Shown here one piece after another: positions 1 through 7,505 of a stretch of 64,000 bases of DNA. Positions within the stretch are counted from its first letter, which is position 1; each line of letters starts with the position of its first letter. Source of the DNA: an uncultured Cetobacterium sp. (lineage in GTDB: Bacteria; Fusobacteriota; Fusobacteriia; Fusobacteriales; Fusobacteriaceae); assembly GCA_934085975.1 (NCBI GenBank), contig CAKOHT010000001.1, positions 185,370 to 249,369 of the forward strand, given 5' to 3'. The notes beneath the pieces are model-generated. The model saw only the letters and a list, made by a program, of their open reading frames with translations. It did no database searches and was not told the origin of the DNA. A program made the position numbers and the translations under genes.

Positions 1-2
1 TT

Positions 3-515
3 AATATTCTATGTAAATTAATTAAAGATTTGAATGAAGATATAACTATTGGATCAAATGGTGAGAACCTTATCTTCTTGTGGCAAAATACGTATTTCCT
101 TACAAAAGTAACTACTCTTCCATTCCCTAACTTTGATGCTATACTTTGTGGCAATAGCTTCAGTAAAGAGATGGAATTTAACTACAATGATTTTAAGAGT
201 GCTTTAAAAAAAGTTCTTACTGTTGCAAGAACAAGTAGTGAGTCAAAAAATGGAGCTATCTTAGAATTTAAAGGCAAAAAACTTTCTATTTCAGCTTCTT
301 CAGGGAAAGCGAAAATTAATCAAAAAGTCGATATGATAAAAACTGGGGATGACTTCAAGTGCTCTCTCAATATAAAATTTCTCTTTGAATTTGTTGAAAA
401 CTTAAACAACAATATCTTTATTAAAGGAAATAGCTCTTCAGCTATGTTTGAAATTACTGAGAGCGATAACGACTCTTATAAATATATTCTAATGCCTCTT
501 GCACTAAGAGACTAA
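3..515 (+). CDS. dnaN: DNA polymerase III sliding clamp (beta subunit), 3' end only
   Basis: This is the C-terminal part of a beta clamp, the ring that tethers the replicative polymerase to DNA. The frame is open to the left edge with no convincing start: the first TTG, at 30, has no ribosome-binding site and lies inside a continuing reading frame, so the gene begins outside the window. The visible residues fit clamp domain 3: a section starting EFNYNDFKSALKKVLTVA, a middle with the small-residue beta strands of the fold, and a C-terminal tail ILMPLALRD that resembles the usual YLIMPVRL end. Only about 170 residues of an expected 360-380 are present. It could be the main clamp or a paralogue; the missing N-terminus prevents a decision. 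It is followed 24 bases later by a CorA gene. Confidence 0.8.
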   Translation, partial: NILCKLIKDLNEDITIGSNGENLIFLWQNTYFLTKVTTLPFPNFDAILCGNSFSKEMEFNYNDFKSALKKVLTVARTSSESKNGAILEFKGKKLSISASSGKAKINQKVDMIKTGDDFKCSLNIKFLFEFVENLNNNIFIKGNSSSAMFEITESDNDSYKYILMPLALRD

Positions 516-539
516 TACTCAATTTTAGGTGGTTTTTTT

Positions 540-1505
540 ATGATAAAAATTTATAAAAGTCATAATGATATTTTAGAAAAAAAACTTTTCTCAATTTCTG
601 AAACACTTGAAGTTGAAAAATTAACAGAAAAAAATACATGGATTCATCTATCTAATCCTACTGAAGAAGAGATTAGAGTTGTTACAAACAGTTTCGATAT
701 TCCCGAGGAACACGTCCGAGCAGCCCTTGACGAAGAGGAGAAAGCACGTTTAGAAATCGATAACGATATTATATTAGTCATCATAGATGTTCCTATTCAT
801 GATGAAAATAACCGTTGTTCTTTCACTACCGTTCCTCTTGGAATAATTCTATTGAAAGATCATATCTTGACTGTATCCACTGTCAAACTCTCTCTTATTG
901 AAGAATTTGTTCAAGGGAGAATCAAAAGTTTTTTTACTTTTAAAAAAACAAGATTTATTTTACAGATGCTTTTTAGAAATTCAACATATTTTTTACTATA
1001 TCTAAAACAAATTGGAAGAATTAGTGATAATATTGAAAGACAACTGAAAAATAATCTTAGAAATCAAGAACTCATGCTTCTTCTCGAACTAGAAAAGAGT
1101 TTGGTTTACTTCACTACCTCTTTAAAATCTAATGAAGCTGTGCTTGAAAGAATGATGAGAACAGAAATCGTAAAAAGATACCCTGATGATCTGGAGCTTC
1201 TCGAAGATGTTATAATAGAAACTAAACAGGCTATTGAAATGGCTAATATTTACTCAAGTATTTTAGGAAGTACCCGTGATGCTTTTTCCACAGTTATGTC
1301 AAACAACCTTAATATAGTTATGAAAAAACTTACTTCCATAACCATTGTTTTCGCTATCCCCACAGTTGTTTCAGGACTTTGGGGAATGAATGTTGGAGGA
1401 GTACCTTTTGCATCAGATACCTATGGGTTTATTTGGGTCCTACTTGTAGCTGCTGCCTGCGGAATTATAATTACATGGATTCTATTCAAAAAAGAGTTAT
1501 TTTAA
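540..1505 (+). CDS. corA: CorA-family magnesium/divalent metal transporter
   Basis: This 321-residue inner-membrane channel of the CorA family probably moves Mg2+ or Co2+. The long N-terminal cytoplasmic part (about 1-260) is charged and ends in the long stalk helix. Two C-terminal membrane helices follow (about 263-281 and 295-315), joined by the family signature GMN at 282-284 (context LWGMNVGGVPF). The protein ends with a short basic tail, FKKELF. The length is normal for the family. The start ATG has an AGGTGG ribosome-binding site eight bases upstream. A hairpin terminator lies directly after the stop, so the gene ends the rightward unit that starts with dnaN. Substrate choice between Mg2+ and other metals cannot be read from the sequence. 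Confidence 0.93.
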   Translation: MIKIYKSHNDILEKKLFSISETLEVEKLTEKNTWIHLSNPTEEEIRVVTNSFDIPEEHVRAALDEEEKARLEIDNDIILVIIDVPIHDENNRCSFTTVPLGIILLKDHILTVSTVKLSLIEEFVQGRIKSFFTFKKTRFILQMLFRNSTYFLLYLKQIGRISDNIERQLKNNLRNQELMLLLELEKSLVYFTTSLKSNEAVLERMMRTEIVKRYPDDLELLEDVIIETKQAIEMANIYSSILGSTRDAFSTVMSNNLNIVMKKLTSITIVFAIPTVVSGLWGMNVGGVPFASDTYGFIWVLLVAAACGIIITWILFKKELF

Positions 1506-1509
1506 ACAA

Positions 1510-1536
1510 AAAGCTCTGTCACCAGAGCTTTTTTTG
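1510..1536 (+). terminator. Intrinsic terminator after corA
   Basis: An 8-bp perfect stem (AAGCTCTG at 1511-1518 with CAGAGCTT at 1523-1530) and a 4-base loop are followed by a T run. It closes the dnaN-corA unit just before the convergent EF-G-like gene. Confidence 0.85.
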
Positions 1537-1537
1537 T

Positions 1538-3601
1538 CTATTTATTTTTTCTTATTTCAATTATCTTTTGTGCTAAATTTTCTTGAAGCTCCACATATTT
1601 TAAGAAACTATACTCGAATCTTCCTCTACCTTGAGTCAGTGATTTTAAATCTATTGCATACTTTAATATCTCACTTTCTGGAACCTCAACAGTCAAAAGT
1701 TGTTCAGAATAAGCTTTTGGTTCCATTCCTAAGATTCTTCCTCTTCTTTTATTCATATCTCCCATAATATCCCCTATATATTCATCTGGAGCTACTATCT
1801 CCATTTTTACAATTGGTTCTAATATTACACAATTAGCTGTCTCCATTCCTTTTCTAAATGCCAATATAGCGGCTTGTTTAAATGAAATTTCATTTGAATC
1901 CACAGGATGGTAAGATCCGTCATACAGTGTCGCTTTTATATTAATCACTGGATAACCAGCTAACCTCCCCTTATTTTTTGCCTCTAGTAATCCTTTTTCT
2001 ACCGCTGGAATATATGTTTTTGGGACCACTCCGCCATGAATATTATCATAAAAACCAAATTCATCACTATTTGGTTCAAATTTTATAAATACCTCTCCAA
2101 ATTGTCCAGCTCCTCCAGATTGTTTTTTGTGTCTGCCTTGAGCTTCGACACTATTTTTTATTGTCTCCCTATACGATATTTCTGGTTCTTTTAATATGGC
2201 ATTTACTCCGAATTTATTTTCAAGCTTATTAAGAAGTATATTCAAATGCTTTTCTCCCTGCCCTCCGATTATTAACTCCTTAGTTTCGTAGTTTCTTCCT
2301 ATTGAAAATGATGGATCCTCATCCATTAATCTTTGCAAAGCTCCACTTAATTTATCATCATCACTCTTCTCTTTCGGAACAATCGACATATATAAGCACG
2401 GTTTTGGAAACTCTATCACTTGATACAAAATGGAGTTATCTTTGTCACATAGCGTATCGCCTGTTTGAGCTTCTTGAATCTTAGTCATAGCGCCTATATC
2501 ACCTGCTCTAACCTCTTCCGCTGGTAATTGCTTTCCACCTCTGAGAAATGAGATATTTCCAACTTTTACCTTAATTCCTTTATTTGATATCAATACCTCA
2601 TCATCTTTTTTAATAACTCCTGAATTGACCTTAAACAATGATATTTTCCCCATATATGGGTCCACTATTGTTTTGAATATAACCGCAGAAAATGGTTCAT
2701 CTACTGAAACTTTTCTTGTTAACATTTCACTTTTATTTGTCGTATAACCTACTTTTATACCTCCATTTACCTCTAAAGGTGTAGGTAAATAGTTATATAG
2801 CATTTCAAAAAGAGTTCTTACACCTATTCCATTACTTGCTGATCCGATAATAACAGGAACAATCTCTCCATTAACAACTCCATTATGTAATCCTTTCTTA
2901 ATCTCCTCTTCTGTAAAGTCCTCTCCTGAAAAATATTTATTCAAAAGATTTTCATCAGTTTCAGCAATAGCTTCCAATAATAGATTTCTCACCTCTGATA
3001 CATCTATATCCTCTGGAATTGGAGTATCTTCACAGGATTCTCCATTAAAAATTCTTCCTTTTAAATCTATAACATTTACAAATCCCTTAAACTCCTCTTC
3101 AAATCCTATTGGTATACAAAATGGTGCCACTTTTTTTCCAAATTTTTCTTTCATATCATAAAGAAGTTTCTCATAGTTATGAACTCCTTTATTCATTTTA
3201 TTGATAAAAATAATTCTTGGAATACCTGCTTCTTCAAGTAATCTCCATGCTCTTTCCGTCCCAATTTCTACTCCTGCTGCTCCATTGATAACTAAAACTG
3301 CTCCTCCTGAAACTGCTAAAGCTGACGAAACCTCACCTGAAAAATCTGAATAACCGGGCGTGTCTAGTATATTATATTTATGACCTAAATACTCAAGAGG
3401 TATGACTGACGTATTAATTGAAAATCCCTGTTTCATTTCCTCCTTATCGAAATCTGATACACTTGTTTGAGAGTCAACACTCCCCATCTTAGGGGTTGTA
3501 TTAGATATGTATAGCATGGCCTCTACTAAGCTACTTTTTCCGCTGCCACGATGCCCCAAAAGAGTTATATTTCTTATCTCACTCATTTCATAACTAATCA
3601 T
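1538..3601 (-). CDS. EF-G-like translational GTPase (second EF-G paralogue)
   Basis: This 687-residue protein has the five-domain layout and length of elongation factor G. The GTP-binding domain shows the P-loop GHRGSGKS at 16-23, the G3 motif DTPGYSDF at 80-87 and the G4-like NKMN. The G3 motif has Tyr84 where canonical EF-G has the catalytic-site His (DTPGHVDF); NKMN replaces NKMD. Both are features of the EF-G-like subfamily (often annotated FusA2 or EF-G II) rather than the essential factor. Domains II to V follow, including a domain IV stretch GGAGQFGEVFIKFEP. The start ATG has a strong AGGAGG six to seven bases upstream. The gene stands alone behind its own promoter. The role in translation is not predictable; the altered switch II suggests weak or no translocase activity. 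Confidence 0.88.
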   Translation of the reverse strand: MISYEMSEIRNITLLGHRGSGKSSLVEAMLYISNTTPKMGSVDSQTSVSDFDKEEMKQGFSINTSVIPLEYLGHKYNILDTPGYSDFSGEVSSALAVSGGAVLVINGAAGVEIGTERAWRLLEEAGIPRIIFINKMNKGVHNYEKLLYDMKEKFGKKVAPFCIPIGFEEEFKGFVNVIDLKGRIFNGESCEDTPIPEDIDVSEVRNLLLEAIAETDENLLNKYFSGEDFTEEEIKKGLHNGVVNGEIVPVIIGSASNGIGVRTLFEMLYNYLPTPLEVNGGIKVGYTTNKSEMLTRKVSVDEPFSAVIFKTIVDPYMGKISLFKVNSGVIKKDDEVLISNKGIKVKVGNISFLRGGKQLPAEEVRAGDIGAMTKIQEAQTGDTLCDKDNSILYQVIEFPKPCLYMSIVPKEKSDDDKLSGALQRLMDEDPSFSIGRNYETKELIIGGQGEKHLNILLNKLENKFGVNAILKEPEISYRETIKNSVEAQGRHKKQSGGAGQFGEVFIKFEPNSDEFGFYDNIHGGVVPKTYIPAVEKGLLEAKNKGRLAGYPVINIKATLYDGSYHPVDSNEISFKQAAILAFRKGMETANCVILEPIVKMEIVAPDEYIGDIMGDMNKRRGRILGMEPKAYSEQLLTVEVPESEILKYAIDLKSLTQGRGRFEYSFLKYVELQENLAQKIIEIRKNK

Positions 3602-3642
3602 AATTGTTCCTCCTATTTTAAGAGATTTTTTACGTTAGTACT

Positions 3643-3671
3643 TATATAGCTAATATTTCTCAATAAGTCAA
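3643..3671 (-). promoter_or_regulatory. Sigma-70-type promoter for the EF-G-like gene
   Basis: On the minus strand TTGACT (3671-3666) and TATATA (3648-3643) are separated by 17 bases. They lie about 45 bases upstream of the start codon of the EF-G-like gene. Confidence 0.55.
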
Positions 3672-3691
3672 TAGTGATTTCCAAAAGATAT

Positions 3692-3718
3692 AAAAAAAGC
3701 CGAGAATCAATCTCGGCT
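3692..3718 (-). terminator. hup: Intrinsic terminator of hup
   Basis: An 8-bp perfect stem (AGCCGAGA with TCTCGGCT) and a 5-base loop are followed on the minus strand by a run of Ts. It lies 15 bases after the HU stop codon. Confidence 0.85.
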
Positions 3719-3733
3719 CAAGTAACAAAAATA

Positions 3734-4009
3734 TTAGTTCATTTTATCTACTAAAGATTTTCCAGCTTTAAACTTTACAGTTTTCTTAGCTTCTATTTTA
3801 ATTTCTTCTCCAGTCTTAGGGTTTCTTCCTGTTCTCTCAGGTCTCTCAACTACCTCAAATTTTCCCCATCCAATGAAGTTAATTTCCTCTCCAGCTTGTA
3901 AAGTCTCCTCTATTGTAACTAGAACTGAATCTAACTTTCTTTCTGCTTCAGCTTTTGAAGAGAATACACCTTTTTCAAATAATACTTTTGCGAATTCTTT
4001 TTTTGTCAT
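3734..4009 (-). CDS. hup: HU-family DNA-binding protein
   Basis: This 91-residue histone-like protein bends and compacts DNA as a dimer. The order of elements is that of HU: N-terminal helices (MTKKEFAKVLFEKG), the INFIGWGKFEVVERPERTGR segment and the DNA-binding arm with the RNPKTGEEIKI signature at about 62-72, then the closing helix FKAGKSLVDKMN. The classical HU RxGRNPxTG pattern is intact. The start is supported by AGGAGG upstream of ATG. The gene is monocistronic, with a good promoter and a terminator. HU and IHF subunits are hard to separate by eye; the sequence is closer to HU. Confidence 0.95.
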   Translation of the reverse strand: MTKKEFAKVLFEKGVFSSKAEAERKLDSVLVTIEETLQAGEEINFIGWGKFEVVERPERTGRNPKTGEEIKIEAKKTVKFKAGKSLVDKMN

Positions 4010-4057
4010 TATATTTTCCTCCTAAAATGCTTCTATTATTGTAATTAAGTACAGTCA

Positions 4058-4086
4058 TTTATATCATATAAACCAATTAATTTCAA
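4058..4086 (-). promoter_or_regulatory. hup: Promoter of hup
   Basis: On the minus strand TTGAAA (4086-4081) and TATAAA (4063-4058) are separated by exactly 17 bases, about 50 bases upstream of the HU start codon. Confidence 0.65.
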
Positions 4087-4165
4087 ATGTTTTTTAGGTT
4101 TTTTTGGATTTTTTTGACAATTTAGTATATAATCAAATCATACCAAAGGAAAGGATGTTTTTAAT

Positions 4166-4996
4166 ATGATTAAAAAAACAGTTTTTTTGCTTTTAACTCT
4201 TGTTTTATCTTCGTGCACATCGCTAAGATACAGTGTTAATTCATCCAAATACAAATCAAAATCTTATAACGACAGAATTAGATTTGTTATTTTACACTAC
4301 ACCGCTTTGAATGATGAACGTTCAATCATTGCTCTGACAAAAAATGATGTTAGTTCCCATTACTTGGTTACCCAAGAACAACACGATTCCGTTTATTCTT
4401 TAGTCCCTGACACTCAAAGAGCTTGGCACGCTGGAGTTAGTTCCTTTGATGGCTATAAGAATCTAAACGACAACTCAATTGGAATTGAAATCTCTAATCT
4501 AGGGTACTCAAGTGCTAGTAAACAAAAAACAGCAAATTTAAAAGAAGGTGTTGTTGATGTAACAATGTTTTATCCCTATAATGATGCTCAAATTTTTAAA
4601 ATCGGAATGTTATTAAAAGAGCTTACTACTAAATACAAAATTAATCCTAAATATATTTTAGGACATTCTGATATTGCTCCTACTAGAAAATTTGATCCAG
4701 GTCCTAAATTTCCATGGAAACATCTTTATGATCAATATGGGGTAGGAGCTTGGTTTGAAAAAGATGATTTCAATACTTTTTATTCGGAAAAACTTTTTAA
4801 AGCACATTCGATTAAAGATTTAAAAGATGAATTACGTAAATATGGATATGATGTCAATTCAACTGATACTTGGGATTTACAAAGTAAAAAAGTAATCTCT
4901 GCTTTTCAAATGCACTTTAGACCTAGAAAAGTAGATGGTATTTTTGACCTTGAAACTTTTGCTATTATAAAAGCATTAAATAAAAAATACAAATAA
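4166..4996 (+). CDS. AmiD-like N-acetylmuramoyl-L-alanine amidase, lipoprotein
   Basis: This is a predicted zinc amidase that cleaves the bond between MurNAc and L-Ala in peptidoglycan or its fragments. Residues 1-16 are a lipoprotein signal with lipobox LSSC (Cys17). The Amidase_2 (AmpD/AmiD) domain spans about 35-200. Zinc ligands are probably His44 (LHYT), His167 (GHSDIAPTRKFDPG) and Asp177, with Glu108 near the active site. A C-terminal peptidoglycan-binding helical module (about 210-275, ending DGIFDLETFAIIKALNKKYK) follows. The length of 276 residues and the domain order match E. coli AmiD, an outer-membrane lipoprotein. The start has an AAGGAAAGG site upstream. It is transcribed alone, just before the riboflavin operon. 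A role in wall recycling is inferred from the family. Confidence 0.9.
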   Translation: MIKKTVFLLLTLVLSSCTSLRYSVNSSKYKSKSYNDRIRFVILHYTALNDERSIIALTKNDVSSHYLVTQEQHDSVYSLVPDTQRAWHAGVSSFDGYKNLNDNSIGIEISNLGYSSASKQKTANLKEGVVDVTMFYPYNDAQIFKIGMLLKELTTKYKINPKYILGHSDIAPTRKFDPGPKFPWKHLYDQYGVGAWFEKDDFNTFYSEKLFKAHSIKDLKDELRKYGYDVNSTDTWDLQSKKVISAFQMHFRPRKVDGIFDLETFAIIKALNKKYK

Positions 4997-5001
4997 TTTT
5001 A

Positions 5002-5031
5002 TTGACAAGATAACTCTTAATGATTTATAAT
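5002..5031 (+). promoter_or_regulatory. Promoter of the riboflavin operon
   Basis: A consensus TTGACA (5002-5007) and TATAAT (5026-5031) with 18 bases between them lie about 30 bases ahead of the FMN riboswitch. The -35 element starts six bases after the amidase stop codon. Confidence 0.85.
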
Positions 5032-5062
5032 CAACTCAATGACAATAAAATATGATAGATAA

Positions 5063-5182
5063 ACTTCAGGGCAGGGTGAACTTTTGATTAGTAATTCCCG
5101 ACCGGCGGTTATAGTCCGCGAAACCTTCGGGTTTGATTTGGTGAAACTCCAAAACCGACAGTATAGTCTGGATGGAAGAAGT
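5063..5182 (+). promoter_or_regulatory. FMN riboswitch (RFN element)
   Basis: This leader aptamer binds FMN and shuts the rib operon off when flavin is plentiful. The conserved RFN blocks are all present: CAGGGCAGGGTGAA, ATTCCCGACCGGCGGT, AGTCCGCGA, TTTGGTGAAACTCCAAAACC, GACAGTATAGTCTGGATGG. A short closing helix pairs ACTTC (5063-5067) with GAAGT (5178-5182). The first hairpin carries about a dozen extra bases (CTTTTGATTAGTA) between GGTGAA and ATTCCC, longer than in most examples I know. A terminator hairpin follows 40 bases downstream, so control is most likely by premature termination. Confidence 0.95.
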
Positions 5183-5222
5183 GTTTTTTTTATGCACAAT
5201 TTTCTAATTTATTTGATTTTAA

Positions 5223-5250
5223 GCCCGAAGTCTATCTTCGGTTTTTTTTT
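5223..5250 (+). terminator. Riboswitch-controlled terminator in the rib leader
   Basis: The stem CCGAAG (5225-5230) with CTTCGG (5236-5241) is followed by a run of nine or more Ts, between the FMN aptamer and ribH. It is the expected expression platform: formed when FMN is bound. Confidence 0.85.
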
Positions 5251-5274
5251 ATAAAAAATTTGAGGAGGACTAAA

Positions 5275-5748
5275 ATGGTAAAAATTTATGAAGGAAATTT
5301 TATAGGTGAAAATTTAAAGGTAGGTATTGTTTGTGCTAGATTCAATGAGTTCATTGTATCTAAACTTCTATCTGGTTCAATTGATGCTTTAAGAAGACAT
5401 TCAGTCAATGAAGAAAATATACACGTTTCATGGGTCCCTGGGGCTTTTGAAATTCCTCTTATTGCAAAAAAAATGGTTGAAACTAAAAAATTTGACGTTG
5501 TTATAGCGCTTGGCGCTGTAATTAGAGGAGCTACTCCTCACTTCGACTACGTTTGTTCAGAGGTCTCTAAAGGTGTTGCTTCAATCTCCTTAGATTCTGG
5601 AACTCCTGTTATTTTTGGTGTATTGACAGTTAATTCAATTGAAGAAGCTATTGAGAGAGCTGGGACAAAAGCTGGAAATAAAGGGTTTGAAGCTGGACTT
5701 TCTGCAATTGAAACTGTCAATCTTATCAAAAGTATTTCAGAGGCATAA
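5275..5748 (+). CDS. ribH: 6,7-dimethyl-8-ribityllumazine synthase
   Basis: It joins 5-amino-6-ribitylamino-uracil with dihydroxybutanone phosphate, the second-to-last step of riboflavin synthesis, in the cytoplasm. The protein of 157 residues begins MVKIYEGNF and shows the family blocks VARFNEF-like CARFNEF (substrate loop), [11 protein letters not shown] and [16 protein letters not shown], the last carrying the catalytic-loop His. An upstream in-frame TTG at 5260 lies inside the ribosome-binding site GAGGAGG, so ATG 5275 is taken as the start. It is the first gene of the operon, directly after the FMN-controlled terminator, whereas Bacillus places ribH last. Confidence 0.96.
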   Translation: MVKIYEGNFIGENLKVGIVCARFNEFIVSKLLSGSIDALRRHSVNEENIHVSWVPGAFEIPLIAKKMVETKKFDVVIALGAVIRGATPHFDYVCSEVSKGVASISLDSGTPVIFGVLTVNSIEEAIERAGTKAGNKGFEAGLSAIETVNLIKSISEA

Positions 5749-5750
5749 CT

Positions 5751-6848
5751 ATGCACAATTACTTTATGGAAATAGCTCTTAATGAGGCTAAAAAGGGTAT
5801 AGGAAGTGTCAATCCTAATCCACTTGTTGGTGCTGTTCTTGTTAAAGATAACAAGATTATAGCTGTAGGATATCACGAGTTTTACGGTGGTCCTCATGCT
5901 GAGGTCAATGTGATAAATAAATCAAAAAATCCTGAAGATTGTACTCTCTATGTTACTTTAGAACCGTGTTCCCACCATGGAAAAACACCACCTTGTACAG
6001 ACCTTATCATTAAATCTAAAATAAAAAAATGTATAATTGCAACATTAGATCCAAATCCTTTAGTCAGTGGACGTGGGGTAAAACAACTACAAGAAGCTGG
6101 TATTGAAGTTATCATAGGTGTCTTAGAAAAAGAAGCTAAAAACTTAAATAAAGTTTTTTTTAAATATATTAAAGAAAAAATTCCATATATTTTTATAAAA
6201 GCTGGAATTACTCTTGATGGAAAAATAGCTACTCAAACATTTTCTTCTCAATGGATTACAAACTCTTTGGCTCGAAATAAAGTAGAAAAATATAGAAACT
6301 TTTTTTCTGGGATTTTAGTTGGAGCTAACACTGTTCTTCAAGATAACCCATCTCTTAGATGTAAAGTTAATGAAAATCGTAATCCTTATAGATTCATTTT
6401 AGATAAAGATTTAGTTGTCTCAGATAAATATCGTATAATAGCTAATAACGAAGATCAAAAAACATTTATTATCACCTCTGAAAAAAACATTGACTCTGCA
6501 AAATTTCAGCTATTAATAGAAAAATTTTCAGTAAAATTTATAACTTTTTCAGAAAATGAAAATTTAAAAGATATCTTAAAAAAAATAGGGTCTCTTGATA
6601 TTGATTCTATCCTAATTGAAGGTGGATCAGGAGTTATTTCGTCATTTTTTAAAGAAAATCTCTATGATGGAGGTGAAATTATGGTTGCTCCAAAAATTTT
6701 AGGAGATAGTTTAGCGATTCCATTTTTAAATGGTTTCTCTCCTCTTAATATTGATGAAGGAATCACTTTAAAAAATATAAAAATAAACCTTTATGATAAT
6801 AATGTTGGATTTGAGTTTTATAAGGAGGGAGAATGTTTACCGGTTTAA
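5751..6848 (+). CDS. ribD: Bifunctional pyrimidine deaminase/reductase RibD
   Basis: It performs two consecutive riboflavin steps: deamination of the diaminopyrimidine, then NADPH-dependent reduction of the ribose side chain. The deaminase domain (about 1-145) carries the zinc motifs HAEV and PCSHHGKTPPC. The reductase domain (about 150-360) starts with FIKAGITLDGKIAT and contains the ILIEGGSGVISSF motif. Its 365 residues match the fused RibD/RibG type. It starts two bases after the ribH stop, and its 3' end overlaps ribE by 16 bases, so translation of the genes is probably coupled. Confidence 0.96.
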   Translation: MHNYFMEIALNEAKKGIGSVNPNPLVGAVLVKDNKIIAVGYHEFYGGPHAEVNVINKSKNPEDCTLYVTLEPCSHHGKTPPCTDLIIKSKIKKCIIATLDPNPLVSGRGVKQLQEAGIEVIIGVLEKEAKNLNKVFFKYIKEKIPYIFIKAGITLDGKIATQTFSSQWITNSLARNKVEKYRNFFSGILVGANTVLQDNPSLRCKVNENRNPYRFILDKDLVVSDKYRIIANNEDQKTFIITSEKNIDSAKFQLLIEKFSVKFITFSENENLKDILKKIGSLDIDSILIEGGSGVISSFFKENLYDGGEIMVAPKILGDSLAIPFLNGFSPLNIDEGITLKNIKINLYDNNVGFEFYKEGECLPV

Positions 6849-7489
6849 TCGAAGAACTTGGAAAGGTGGTTTCTATTGATAAAACTCCACAGGGTGCAAA
6901 TATAACTATATCTTGTGATAAAGTCCTAAAAAAAGCAAGAATTGGCGATAGTATTGCCACAAATGGAGTTTGTTTAACTATCGTAAAGTTATCTAATAAA
7001 ACTTTTACAGCTAATATAATGAACGAATCTTTAACAGTCTCCTCTTTGAAAAATTTGAAAGTTGGAAGTTTGGTCAATTTAGAAAAATCTTTAACTCTAC
7101 AATCTTTTTTAGGTGGGCATCTTGTTACAGGTGATGTTGATTGTTGCGGAGAGATTATTTCCGTGATCAATGATGGATTTGCAAAAAAATATACAATTAA
7201 AATCCCTTTGGAATTTATGAAATATGTTGTTTATAAGGGTCGAATTACCCTTGATGGAGCTAGTTTAACTGTCGCTTCATTAACAGATTCAACTTTGACT
7301 GTTTCGTTGATTCCACACACTCAAAAATCAATAACCTTAGGTTTTAAAAATGTGGGGGATATTGTAAATGTAGAGACAGATTTAATTGGAAAACATCTTG
7401 AGAAGCTACTCCTGAGCAGAGAAAAAACAGATGAAAAATCTAATTCAAATATTTCAAAAAGCTTTTTAGCTGAAAATGGATTTTTCTAA
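6833..7489 (+). CDS. ribE: Riboflavin synthase alpha subunit
   Basis: It dismutates two molecules of ribityllumazine into riboflavin and the pyrimidine precursor. The protein has the two repeated lumazine-binding barrels: the first starts MFTGLIEELGKV and includes GDSIATNGVCLT, the second contains ITLDGASLTVASL. The length of 218 residues is usual, with a slightly long charged tail. The start overlaps the end of ribD by 16 bases and has a strong AAGGAGGG just upstream within ribD. It is the third gene of the FMN-controlled operon. Named ribE here in the Bacillus sense (ribC in E. coli). Confidence 0.95.
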   Translation: MFTGLIEELGKVVSIDKTPQGANITISCDKVLKKARIGDSIATNGVCLTIVKLSNKTFTANIMNESLTVSSLKNLKVGSLVNLEKSLTLQSFLGGHLVTGDVDCCGEIISVINDGFAKKYTIKIPLEFMKYVVYKGRITLDGASLTVASLTDSTLTVSLIPHTQKSITLGFKNVGDIVNVETDLIGKHLEKLLLSREKTDEKSNSNISKSFLAENGFF

Positions 7490-7505
7490 TATTAAGGAGG
7501 ATAAT

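Noticed and set aside
4114-4133. TTGACA and TATAAT before the AmiD-like gene as one promoter
   Set aside because: The boxes are only 8 bases apart, too close for one promoter. A promoter is likely here but the pair cannot be used together.
7476-7505. Upstream ATG at 7476 as start of ribBA
   Set aside because: No good ribosome-binding site there and the start would overlap ribE; the GTG at 7506 lies five bases after AAGGAGG and gives a typical RibBA N-terminus.
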